A stretch of 64,000 nt of DNA from Panicum virgatum (Eukaryota > Streptophyta > Magnoliopsida > Poales > Poaceae), in NCBI RefSeq assembly GCF_016808335.1, contig NC_053150.1, forward strand, positions 28,786,030 to 28,850,029, read 5' to 3'. Within the stretch, counting starts at the first letter, position 1. Every line of letters starts with the position of its first letter. The notes under the pieces are model-generated. The model ran no database searches, was not told where the DNA came from, and saw nothing but the letters and a program-made list of their open reading frames with translations. Position numbers and translations under genes: made by a program. Shown here one piece after another: positions 32,634 through 42,105 of this stretch.

Positions 32634-32988
32634 TGTTGGTGTTTTACCGGCAAGCCTACCTAGAGATACCCTAAGGTAGAAGATTGCTCATAGGGGATCG
32701 CCTAGATCAAGAACAAGATGGTGCAAGCAACACAAGTGTTTAGACAGGTTCGGAGCACGAGTTGTGTAATATCTTACATCCATTTTGGTTTTTTGTATTA
32801 CCTGAGGTGAGTATCTGCATTGGAGGGTTCCCTGTCCGCCTTTATATAGCCTAGGGGACAGGGTTACATGAAGTCCTAGATCGGTATGAGCTTAAGAATC
32901 CCTCCCGAATACTAGTCGGGTGGTTTTCTTCTATACCGACTAATTCTAAATCTACACGAGTAGTTAAATGATGTGTGAGTATGATACA
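32634..32988 (-). repeat. Short 5' LTR of a truncated Gypsy element
   Basis: 355 bp, transcript sense TGTATCATAC...CACCAACA, with a TATATAAAGGCGG promoter-like box near 32848-32860 on the minus strand. It is inserted next to the plus-strand integrase fragment at 32989. Only one LTR is present. Confidence 0.65.
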
Positions 32989-33399
32989 TGCCCCATCCAA
33001 TATCTCATAAAGATCCATCCCACGTCAAGTATCCCATGGCCCCAAGACTGACATCGATCCACTGGGTTCACCTCATTCTTCCTAACATATGGGGTAGAAG
33101 TTGTGCTACCCTCTAACCTAGATTATGGTGCCCCAAGGGTCAAAGAATTTGACCCCGACTGAGCCGTGGAGGCTTAATAGGATGTGGTCGACTTGTTGGA
33201 GGAGGCATGACAGACAGCCCTGGTCCGTTCTGCCATCTACCAAAAAACCCTTCGTGTGTACCATCAAAGAAAAATCTAGGGAAGAACCCTCGAAGTTGGC
33301 GACTTGGTGCAACAGAGGACGCAGTCGACCAAGGATAATCACAAACTCACTCCGCCCTGTTAAGGACCATACACGATTGCGGAGGTTGTCTAACTAGGC
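32989..33399 (+). pseudogene. Gypsy (Tat-type) integrase C-terminal fragment, plus strand
   Basis: Plus-strand reading, with stops, gives SFFLTYGVEVVLPSNLDYG, then APRVKEFDPD, VVDLLEEA, ALVRSAIYQKTLRVYH and EVGDLVQQRTQSTKDNHKL followed by TPP and GPYTIAEVV. This is the ordered C-terminus of a Tat-type Gypsy integrase, ending in the GPY motif. In-frame stops break it in several places. The first ~250 bases match 29776-30010 in inverted orientation. Confidence 0.75.
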
Positions 33400-33669
33400 A
33401 CCTACTGACTAAAGAATAGGAACTAGCTTCCGGATGAGAAGAACAAGAAGAAGATCACTATCAAGTGTTCTCTCATCTACACCAAGCCCAACCGGAGAAA
33501 CAAAAGCAATAGCACCTCCTATGTAATCAAGAAGAAGAGCAATGGCAAGGTGGTTGCTCACAAAGTTTGGAAGAAAGAACAGAGTTGGAACCGCTCCATT
33601 TGGGTGCCCAAGGAAGTCATCGCCAACATGAAGGGGCCTCAAATGGTGTGGGTTCCAAAGGATACTTGA
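33400..33669 (+). pseudogene. C-terminus of a second gag-only Copia-type Gag
   Basis: Plus-strand reading KKKITIKCSLIYTKPNRR, then KSNGKVVAHKVWKKEQSWN and RSIWVPKEVIANMKGPQMVW up to VPKDT and a TGA stop at 33667-33669. The ending parallels GPNLVWVPSKRG of the gag at 6885-8314. The N-terminal part is missing, replaced by the Gypsy integrase fragment. No Pol follows before the polypurine tract. Confidence 0.65.
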
Positions 33670-34950
33670 AGCTCAAGATCGGCTACGGGTGATTTGGAGG
33701 CTTGGCTAAAAAGAAGATGAGAAGATTTAAGCTAAAGAAGCCAATCTCACAACTTGGACATTTGATGCCTAAGTCCCCCATGAGGTAATGGTAGCTAGAT
33801 TTCAATTCATATATCATATAGCTCCATTCCTTTTTGCTAGGATGTTTGCATACATTGCATTTCCTAGTGCTATATATGGTGGGTTTCTTATGTCTTGCTC
33901 TAACCCATGAGCAACCCACATGGTTTAATAAGTGTGTAGAAAGCTACACAAAGTTGCCCGTCATGGTACATGGACTTCATGAGGTATGTATTTCATTTTT
34001 GTACCATGAACATGAGCTATATGGTAAACTTCCCATTGTTGTCATAAACAATATGCATACATTTGCTTGGTGAGTCAAACACTAAACCATGGTTTGTGAT
34101 TTTAGAGACTAACATATTTGAAAGCTTATCTTTTGTAGTCTCTCAACGGAGATATCACTCTAAGAGAATGTTGTTCACTTGCAATGTGAATTAAGAACTC
34201 TGTAAGTGTGATTAGATAAAGTACTGTGCTTTCATGCATATTGAGCCATTCTATTGAACTTAAATTTTTGTATCTAAGTTCATAGGATATGTGCTCATAC
34301 ATTTTCTCACCTTGGTGTACCAAGTGTTCTTCAAGCAAGATCTTTCATTTGGCTTTACACAAGTCACTTTCGATAGGTACAATCAAGGTAACTAAACAGC
34401 CCCTAGAGGTATGCAAGGTTCCAACTCTTTCAATTGGAATCAATGTCAATTCTTTGATTATTTAGAGCTACCTCCACTTATGATATGATCTAAGCTTTCT
34501 TGGTCTAATACATAGTTTTGCTCATGTCATGCAAGTTTCATGATTTTTTGATTCACCTTAGTGATTTTTTGAATTGGTATCTTCATTGATATCATACAAA
34601 TGGATCCTAATTCATGGAACTAACCCTAGGATACTAATTTTTCTCTTTGAGCTACAATATTTTGCAAGGCCTTTTTAGGTGATTTGATGCCAAAGGAGGA
34701 GAAATGTGGATCAAAGCAAGTATCTTCCAAAGAGGGAGGAATGTCTTCCAAAGGGAGAGAAATTCCAAGTGAATCAAGTCAACATATAAGGGAGAAGTAG
34801 CAAATATGGGGAGAAGCAAAGGGGGAATCATGGATTTAGGGGGAGGCCAAGCCAACATTTGATAGTGGTAAGCATCTAAGCAAGTGTAAGTGTTCAATTT
34901 GTCAATGTTTGCAAAATTTATGCTTGCTTTGATTGTGTTGTCATCAATCA
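33670..34950 (+). other. Pol-less internal region of the second gag-only element
   Basis: About 1.3 kb from the gag stop to the polypurine tract with no coding motifs, AT-rich. It is the same arrangement as in the large nested gag-only element. Confidence 0.6.
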
Positions 34951-34966
34951 CCAAAAAGGGAAAGAT
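34951..34966 (+). other. Polypurine tract of the second gag-only element
   Basis: CCAAAAAGGGAAAGAT directly before the TGTAACG start of the LTR; closely similar to the tract at 3927-3940 on the other strand. Confidence 0.7.
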
Positions 34967-35164
34967 TGTAACGAACATGGCCCCATTTAGGCCATTTCAA
35001 GTGATTTTGGTGATCGAGTGACAATGCAATCATTGGGACTAACGAGTTTGTTGAGTGAATCTATCTAGGTCCCAAGGATGAAGTAAAAAGCCATAGCAAA
35101 AGCAAAACACAAAGAAAGAACTCAAATAAACGCTGAATTGGATTAGTTCTACAGAAAATCAATA

Positions 35165-35610
35165 GCACTAGAAGTTCCGACTGGTCATCAGACGATCCGA
35201 CGTCCATTGATCGGAAGGTCCGATGCCCTAGGGCCGGGCTAATGCTCAGTGGTGTTTGAAATCAGCTGAAAATATCTATACCACCGAAAGGTCAGATGCC
35301 ACCCAATAATAGCCATCGAACTAATCACCAGAGCATCACACACAGAGCATGTTAAGGGCGCAGCAGCATACCCTTCAGCACCGGATGTTCCGACGGCCAT
35401 CGGAGCAAGGCACCACACTAATGATGTCAGCACTATAGGGTACCTGACTTGGAAGTCATGAGCACCGGAAGGTCCGCCGCACTGTCGGAGCAATGCATCG
35501 AAAGATCCGATGACTAGTAAGTAAGCTGTCAAAAGGCTCAACGGCTACATCTGGGCTCAGAGTGACCGAAATGTCCGATGCCCACCATCGGAAGGTCAGA
35601 TGCCTACGCA
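35165..35610. repeat. Array of CGGAAGGTCCGATG motifs
   Basis: About nine near-palindromic units such as CCGGAAGGTCCG, TCGGAAGGTCCGATG and CCGGATGTTCCGACG, irregularly spaced, upstream of the LTR promoter box. The layout is analogous to the arrays in other elements here but the core sequence differs. Confidence 0.75.
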
Positions 35611-35653
35611 GGAAAAGGCATAACGGCTACAAACGGCTAGTTCGACTTGGTGG

Positions 35654-35662
35654 CTATATAAG
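35654..35662 (+). promoter_or_regulatory. Candidate TATA box in the LTR
   Basis: CTATATAAG about 690 bases into the LTR, just downstream of the motif array, in the expected U3 position. Confidence 0.5.
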
Positions 35663-36459
35663 CGCCTCACCCTGGCCATTATCAAGTTGTTGGAGTTCAA
35701 GGAGACCTCATATACAATGAGAACACCTCCAAGCCAACTCAAGTGCTTTGTGATCAAATCCTTAGGTGTAGCACAAGCTTTGTAAGTAAGAGTGCTAGGC
35801 TAGCTCAAGTTTTGAATGAGAGAGCAAGATTGTGTGCCTTGTGTGCTATGCTTGAGAGCAACTCAAGCTTGTACTCGGTGTGCCGGCCATCTTTGGAGTA
35901 TTGGTGGCTCGCCGACAACGACAACGACCCTCCGGCTTGGTGTGGAGCGGCGTCGACATCTTTGTGCCGGGGATGTGGAGACCCATATTCTTTATGGAGA
36001 AGCTCCTTAGTGGAACCTGAGGTCAAGGTGCCCATGGTGACTTGCAAGCCTTGATGGCGAGGCGAGAAGAGTCCCAGAAGAGATTTGGTGGCCGAGAAGC
36101 AATACTCTTGATAAAGTGCTTCAACAACGTGGAGTAGGAGCGGCTTTGTGACTAACCGAACTACAGGATAAATCTTGCGTCAAGAGTTTGCTTCCTCTCA
36201 TCCCTATTTATGCTTCCACATTTTATATTGCAACTTGTATGCCTTTACTTTCTTAGAGTAGTTTCTTGATAGGATTGGCTATAGGTTGCATAACACTTTT
36301 TGGGATGAGGGTTTCACACTAGAAGAACCAAAGTTGCACATTTAGATAGCTTATTTTAGTTTAAATATTGTGAAAACTAGTTGGAGCTTTATGTTAAGGT
36401 TTTAAGTTGCCTAATTCACCCCCTCCCCCTCTTAGGCTACGAGTGCCCAATTCCTTTCA

Positions 36460-36769
36460 CTGTTCGAAAAATGAAAACTAACTAAACGAGGAAAAATGTT
36501 TTTTACTGTGGCATCACGTCCGCGTTGGCCATCGACATGAATGGGACAGGCTGCGTTGTAGGGTCAACCGGAAGATAGCCTTGGCTGGAAGCCAATGTGA
36601 TCGGGGCAGCACTTGACCCAACTTCAACTTCTCAGACGCCACTGTTGCCTAGGGTCGCCTCTATCTCCGTGCATTGTGCCACCTTCACGCACTATGCACT
36701 AGTTGCCACCGCGATCAGCACAAAACTCTACCCAAGTTTGCGGAGCTGTTCAACGGTCCACCCAGTGGC
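36460..36769. other. No recognised feature
   Basis: About 310 bases between two LTRs with a short open frame (36597-36788, plus) that shows no recognisable domain. Confidence 0.5.
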
Positions 36770-38250
36770 TGTTGATGTTCTATTTTGACCATCAAATATT
36801 GCGCAAAACTTGAGCATCAAAGTGAATAAATGTTAGCATAGGATGATTTATTGACAAATTCCACAAATGCTGGTCTGAAAATGTGTGTAGGTGAATTTGG
36901 GCCAAAAATGAAAGAAACTAGCAAGTATGATCCGAAGTATAAATGCTCAACCAACCACAAGCATGTCTAAGGATCAAAAGGGTCCACTTGAAAGCCACAC
37001 ATGAGAAGGAAACATAGTACATGCGCATGAACACGTCATCAATCCAAAGAAACACCTTCTCCATCGATCATATGTGAGCACAAGGATCCATGGGCCCACC
37101 AGAGCAGGAAACCGACACGTGCAAGTGCCCACTCATCAAGAGCCGACATTAGGCACCACATGGCAGCCCCTCAGCAAAAGTTGAGGTCGGTTGGCCACAG
37201 AACCCGGTCGACCAACCAACCTTGTCGGCCGACCGGTTCTTGGCACCACCGACCATCCTGTTCCACGTGTTGCTTCCTTATTGGCTGCCAAAGGTGGTTC
37301 CAGGTGATTGGAGGCTCAACTCATGGTTGAAGACCCCTGGTTCCTCCTATAAATACTAGAGAACGAGCCCCAAAATGAGACATCTCACACTTCTCCTCTT
37401 GAGTTTCACTTTCATATTTGAGCTTAAGGGCTTGCCGAAGAGGCTTAACGCTGGTTAGCTAGTGCTAGGAAAATAGGGAGAGAGTGAGGGGGAGTCGGGG
37501 AGGTGCTGGTTGGCCTCTGGCGCTCTTCTCCAGCTTGTACCTCGACGGATGCTTATCAATCATAGTAAGTGTTCATGATCTTCTTTGTGCTTTAGTTTCT
37601 TAGTTAAGTTAGTGCTAGTCCTTAGTTGTTTATGAGACCCTGATTCACTAGTTTAGTGGATGCCTCTAGAGTATGACTCCTGATAGAGATGGATGCTCTC
37701 TACAATTCTAGAGATAGTAGAAGACAGTGTAGATGTGGTGTCTAGACTAGACACTATCTTTGGTTGTTGTATCAACCCATGGTTTATAAAGGTAGCCTGC
37801 AGATGGTGACAGTCCTGTTTAGTGCCATCGTAATCCTCCATGTTTGGGTATATAGCAGTAGCCTTATTACTAGAGCTCATGGTTTTATCCAGAGGTAGCT
37901 AGTAGCCCGAAGTAAACAACTAGTTAGCTCTATCTTACCACTATTTCATCCTTGATATTTCAATCAAAGGAGATACTCTATTTCACAATCTATCCATCTG
38001 GATTCCACTTTTTAAAGAAAGTCTTTCCTGGATCCTGAAAAAACAAGAAAGAACAGTTTGACTCTGAGCCATAGAAATCATCTATGTCTCTTACTTCTTC
38101 AGTAGTGTGGTGTCCTTAGACAAATTCGAGCCATAGATAATATACTCACGTTCCTTAGTGGTTTCGATACCCTAGAATAATCATGGGTGAAAGCTATGAT
38201 GATATCCGTGTGCTTGCGGATTCTATTTGTGACGCTCCAAAATGTTAACA
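36770..38250 (+). repeat. LTR with decayed tRNA-Met PBS
   Basis: Begins TGTTGATGTTC and ends AATGTTAACA, 1481 bp. A CTATAAATAC box near 37348-37357 fits a plus-strand promoter, and GGTCGACC/GGCCGACCGG motifs precede it (37190-37245). Close to the end is the conserved-looking GTGAAAGC...GTGCTTGCGGATTC stretch seen in other grass Gypsy LTRs; a related sequence lies near 61170-61200. It is followed by a PBS-like sequence. The start is inferred from the mirrored termini only. Confidence 0.5.
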
Positions 38251-38265
38251 GTGGCATAGCCTCTT
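38251..38265 (+). other. Degenerate primer binding site
   Basis: GTGGCATAGCCTC directly after the LTR resembles GTGGTATCAGAGCC with a substitution and a 3-base deletion. Confidence 0.35.
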
Positions 38266-38269
38266 TCGA

Positions 38270-39600
38270 TCACTTCAAGTCTAGGGTCGGGTGGTGTGAC
38301 GCCACTGACGTCAACACTCCCGAGGCACCATGGAAGACTCCATTGGAAATGAGCTCTGCCACCATGCCCAAAATCTTGATAGGATCGGCAACAAGCACGC
38401 TCGATCCCAGACGAGGCCCGAAGACCTTTGTGACCACTGGCTACACTGCACCCGAGAACTGAATGAGATCCTCCTTGAGGACCTTGCTCCTCTCCAGGGA
38501 ATCCGCCAGCGCTTGCGCGTTCCATGTCACCACCCCTTAGGTGGTCATCAGTTCGGACTCAGTGATGTGGTGAGGGTCCTCCAACCACTTCAACTCATCT
38601 TGCAGGAGCTTATTCCTCTCCCCTAGTTTTGAACGCGAACAAAGCGGGAGTTAGAAGACACAAAATTTGACACAGGATCGATAGGAAAGGGTGAACGAGC
38701 CACTTACCAGCCATGGCCTACTCAACGAGTCCTGAGCCCCTCCACCTCCTAGGTAAGCTTTACCTCCAACTACCCCTTGGACTGAGCTTGGCCCTCAGCA
38801 AGCGCTCGAGCCACCCGCTCTGCTCACAGCGCCAACCGCTCTGTGTCCAAAGCCAATTGGCCACAGCAAGCTCCTTCTTGGCGCCAGTCGTGCGGTCACG
38901 CTCGCGAAGCTTCGACACTCGGGCGGCCTCCAGCTCGCAGGTCAACTCCTCGAATCATCGCTGCACCACAGCCTCCCTAATCGGGCGTGTTCATACTGTA
39001 GGAACCAGGACTTGTTCAACAAAATCAAAAAAAATCACATCATCGGAGAATTAAAAAGGAGGCAAAGGGGGAACTGTAAAGACTTACAGGAGCAAAGTTT
39101 GGTGGGTTGACCGATGCAGTCCACCGAGCGAGCCTGACCTTCTTGAGGGTCCCACAAGCCCTGCCAGCACGTGGCAAGGCCATCGTAGACTGACTGACTA
39201 CTTCGCTCGAGACGGCCCAAGAGGGCCTCCTCCTACCGGTTGTGAAGGACAAAATGGACCTTAGCTGGCTCGCTAAAGTCGGCCCACACCCACTCGCTGA
39301 CCGACGCGCTCGCAAACACGGACGGCCTGTAGGCTGGGACCATAGCCCACCCATAGCTCCCCTCCAAACACCCCCGGCAGCACAGGAGGATCTTGAAATC
39401 CCGAGCACATGGGAACGAGGAGAGGGGAAAAAGGGCCAACGGCAATTCCTACCATGTCGCGGAGCTCCGGTGATGCACAGAAGTCGAGGAGAGACGGCGG
39501 ATCGATGGTGAGGGCGAGCTCGGGAAGAGGGCTCTGGCGCTGCACAGTAGTGAAGCAAGCGAGGCGAGGAAGGGGGGAGGGGCTTCCCGATCCGGAATAA
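38270..39600 (-). pseudogene. Degraded transposon-derived protein gene (gypsy-type-transposon-domain-like)
   Basis: The minus strand contains coding-like pieces in changing frames: WATVPAYRPSVFASASVSE-like (seen as AMVPAYRPSVFASASVSEW) and VWADFSEPAKVHFVLHNR, then EEALLGRLERSSQSVYDG, and further down ERNKLLQDELKWLEDPHHI and VVTKVFGPRLGSSVLADP-like sequence. A globular N-terminal part followed by a helical, coiled-coil-like part is typical of grass proteins annotated with the putative gypsy-type transposon domain. Stops interrupt it. The family call is tentative. Confidence 0.4.
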
Positions 39601-39783
39601 ATCCTATACAATAAAACAAGCCCTTGATGATTTTTGCACTGCTGTTTCATGGGCCTGGTGCCGAGAAATAGACTCTGCACGGCTTACTGCATTCAAGTTT
39701 ACTAGATCTTGCACAAAAACGATTTTTTCTTGATTAGCGCTCCTTGTGTACTACAACTTTTTGTATCTTGTTATTGAAGCTTA

Positions 39784-39950
39784 GGAGATCGTTCTTAGTG
39801 TGCCGACATGATAACAGTACATCATAGGGCACTTATAAGGGACATATCTCCATGCATCTGGGGTGCGCTCATCCTTTCTGAATATGAGCTCCATGCTCTC
39901 CATGGAAATAACCAGCATGTATTCATCAATCATTAAGTATTGAACTGCAG
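39784..39950 (-). pseudogene. Unrecognised exon-like fragment
   Basis: Minus-strand frame YLMIDEYMLVISMESMELIF, then RKDERTPDAWRYVPYKCP, after an acceptor-like TTCTGCAG at about 39955. The residue composition looks protein-like, and it borders the foldback element on the side opposite the cysteine protease. It does not resemble the missing protease C-terminus. Function unknown. Confidence 0.25.
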
Positions 39951-39969
39951 AATATGCATAAAGATTAGG

Positions 39970-40952
39970 AAAAAGTCTATATAACCCCCCCAACGTATCA
40001 ATGGTGGATCACATCACCCCCTGAACTACAAAATCGGATTTCCAACCCGCTCACCTTTGCAAAACCAGATATTTAACCCCCTAGGGTGGTTTTACAGCCC
40101 GGTTTTGCTACAGTAGCCCGGTTTTATTTTTTTTCTTTTTATTTATTTTTGCTGAATCTTTAAAAGATCATAATAAATCACAGAAAAATTATAAAATAAA
40201 AAAATTAATTTTGTTGGACTCCACATGAGTAGATACATACAGTGAGTATATAATATAGTATGTTTTAGTACCAATTTTTTTGCTGTAGCTTTAGATCTAT
40301 GCTTCTCTGTATGGAATAATTTATAGATGCAGCTTCTATGGTCTAATTGTGGTGAAAATTTTATGGTGGCCTAATTATAGTATGCTTTTACTGTAGTAAA
40401 AATTTTATACTCATTGGATCATGTATAACTTAGTTATAGATAAATCATAGATTTAACAAACATAAACCTAAATAAAGTTATAACTAAGATATACATGATC
40501 CAATGAGTATGAAATTTTTACTATAGTTCAATAATACAATAACTCTCTCACAGTAAAAATTTCACCATAGTTGGACCACAAAAAATGCATCTATGGATTA
40601 TTCTGATTAATTGCAGTAAAATATAGATCTAAAACTACAACAAAAACTTTGTGCTAAAGCATACAATATTATATGTTCACTGTGTAGATTTACTCAGATG
40701 AAGTCCAACAAAATTAGATTTTCTATTTTATAATTTTTATGTGATTTACTATATTTTTTTTAAGATTCAGCGAAAATAAATAAAAAAGGAAAAAAACAAA
40801 ACTGCGCCACTGTAGCAAAACCGGGCTGCAAAACCACTCTGGGGGGTTAAATGTCCGGTTTTGCAAAGGTGAGGGTGTTAGAAACCCGGTTTTATAGTTC
40901 ATGGGGTAATGTGATCCACCATTGATACGTTAGGGGGTTATATAGACTTTTT
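39970..40952. mobile_element. Foldback (long-inverted-repeat) DNA element, ~1 kb
   Basis: Almost the whole 983 bp is one imperfect palindrome. The left arm starts AAAAAGTCTATATAACCCCC; the right arm ends with its complement. The arms pair for about 470 bp each (for example CAATGGTGGATCACAT against ATGTGATCCACCATTG) around a short AT-rich centre near 40440-40470. It has no coding capacity. No clear TSD was found, so the superfamily is left open. It abuts and truncates the cysteine protease gene; the last codons of that frame lie in the right arm. Confidence 0.85.
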
Positions 40953-41488
40953 ATCCGAAATTTCCTTCTCCATCCTCAGGTAACCATTCTCACCCCAAGT
41001 CGTGCCCCATGAGTTCTTCATCAGCCAATACTTGGTCCCATCACTGGTCTTTCCATAACCAATGGCTGCGATTCCATGGTCCAAGTCAGTACCACAGGAG
41101 CCGGTCATCACACCACATGAGTAGAACTGAAATGTCATGTCTCCCCTGTCCACTGCCACCGACACGGGCTGGTTCGCCACTGCCTTCATCAGTGCAGCCT
41201 CATCGTTGGCCGGCACATCTTCATAGCCCTTGATGGTCGCTGCACTGTTTGATCCACTCTTGCACTTACCATCCGCAGCTGTGTAAGGATAGCTGGATTC
41301 AGAGGTTAGTCCACCATTCTTGATGATGAACTTGAAGGCATCATCCATCAAACCACCCTCGCATCCCTGATCCTCACCATGGACATCGCAATCAACCAAC
41401 TCTTGCTCGGAGAGTGAGATGAGTTTGCCGGTGCTGATTTTCACAATGCCCTCTGTGGCGGCCACAGCCGAGAATGCCCAGCAACAGC
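40938..41488 (-). CDS. Papain-like cysteine protease (SAG39-like), exon 2, 3'-truncated
   Basis: Second exon, beginning inside the Gly codon of QCG|CCWAF. It carries the catalytic Cys148 (CCWAFSAV), the GCEGGLMDDAF segment with conserved disulfide Cys, His283 (TDLDHGIAAIGYG) and Asn304 (MKNSWGTTWG), so the catalytic triad is complete. C1A proteases of this group act in the vacuole or lysosome-like compartments, often in senescence. The normal C-terminus after the ISDK motif (about 15 more residues with conserved Gly, Cys and Pro) is missing. The foldback element enters just past this point, and the frame ends in its arm after KSI. The lost Cys normally helps stabilise the fold, so activity is doubtful. 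The spliced protein would be 328 residues, against roughly 340 for the family. Confidence 0.85.
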
Positions 41489-41575
41489 CTGCAATTGACA
41501 ATGTTCTTATATAAAATAGTTTCGGTAAATTGAGTTGGGACAAGTACTGTATCATCCTACTAAGTGTGTACTTAC
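41489..41575 (-). other. Intron of the cysteine protease gene (87 bp)
   Basis: The minus strand has donor ATGTG|GTAAGT and acceptor TTGCAG|GCTGTT. It sits just before the catalytic Cys codon. The length is 29 codons and no stop occurs in frame, so retention would insert 29 residues in front of the active-site Cys instead of truncating the protein. Confidence 0.9.
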
Positions 41576-42011
41576 CACATTGGCCCTGATCCTTGATGGG
41601 AGTGACAGCACCCTTGGTCCTCCAGTCGATGGTCGCTGGTAGCGCATCAATGCTTACGTTCTCGTACCTAAATCCGGTAGGGACTTTCACCGGGCTAGGT
41701 CGGAAGCCCTTGTTAGTCTTGGTGGCCCTGAACTCGTCGTTGGTGAGGTCTGCGAATTGGTTGACGCCGAGCCAGAACTTGTAGTTCTCAGCGGCGTTGA
41801 ATGACTCAATGAACTTAACATTGTCCTTGAACACCTCGAACCGCCGAGCCTTCTCGGCAGCATCTTTGTAGACACGGCTGTACTGGGCCATCCACTGCTC
41901 GTGCCTCGCCACCATGGCTGAGTCATCGCTCAGGTCACGAGCAGCAAGGGCAGCACTGCAGAAGAAGGCGCAGCCGAGGATTGTGAGAAGCAAAGCCTTT
42001 GGTATGGCCAT
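41576..42011 (-). CDS. Papain-like cysteine protease (SAG39-like), exon 1
   Basis: Encodes a signal peptide (MAIPKALLLTILGCAFFCSA, cleavage likely after ALA at about residue 23) and an I29 inhibitor prodomain with the ERFNIN-type helix (RRFEVFKDNVKFIESFN) and GVNQFADLTNDEF. The mature enzyme starts near LPATIDWR (about 124). It ends in the QGQCG oxyanion-hole region, with Gln preceding the catalytic Cys. The ATG at 42011 is the only start giving a full signal peptide, and a TATATATA box lies about 90 bases upstream. Together with exon 2 it forms a protease gene complete at its 5' side. Confidence 0.9.
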
Positions 42012-42097
42012 GGTCGGTCAGGCAGTTGGTTTCTACTGCTGCAATTGTGCACTGTCGTCCAATTGATTTGGTGATTCGATATGGAAGAGTTGCAGGG

Positions 42098-42105
42098 TAT
42101 ATATA
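42098..42105 (-). promoter_or_regulatory. TATA box of the cysteine protease gene
   Basis: TATATATA on the minus strand, 87-94 bases upstream of the ATG at 42011, a usual distance for a plant core promoter with a short 5' UTR. Confidence 0.65.

Larger units (their letters stand above)
34967..36459 (+). repeat. 3' LTR of the second gag-only Copia-type element
   Basis: 1493 bp from TGTAACGAACATGG to ATTCCTTTCA. The end region with CACCCCCTCCCCCTCTTAGG is typical of grass Copia (SIRE/Maximus-like) LTR ends. It carries a CTATATAAG promoter box at 35654-35662 and an array of CGGAAGGTCCGATG motifs (35165-35610). No partner LTR lies in the window. Confidence 0.75.

Noticed and set aside
32978..33000. 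Polypurine-like GGATGGGGCA next to LTR 32634-32988, suggesting tandem LTR-internal-LTR structure
   Set aside because: The sequence on that side is the start of a plus-strand integrase fragment in the wrong orientation for the minus-strand LTR, so the purine run is most likely chance.
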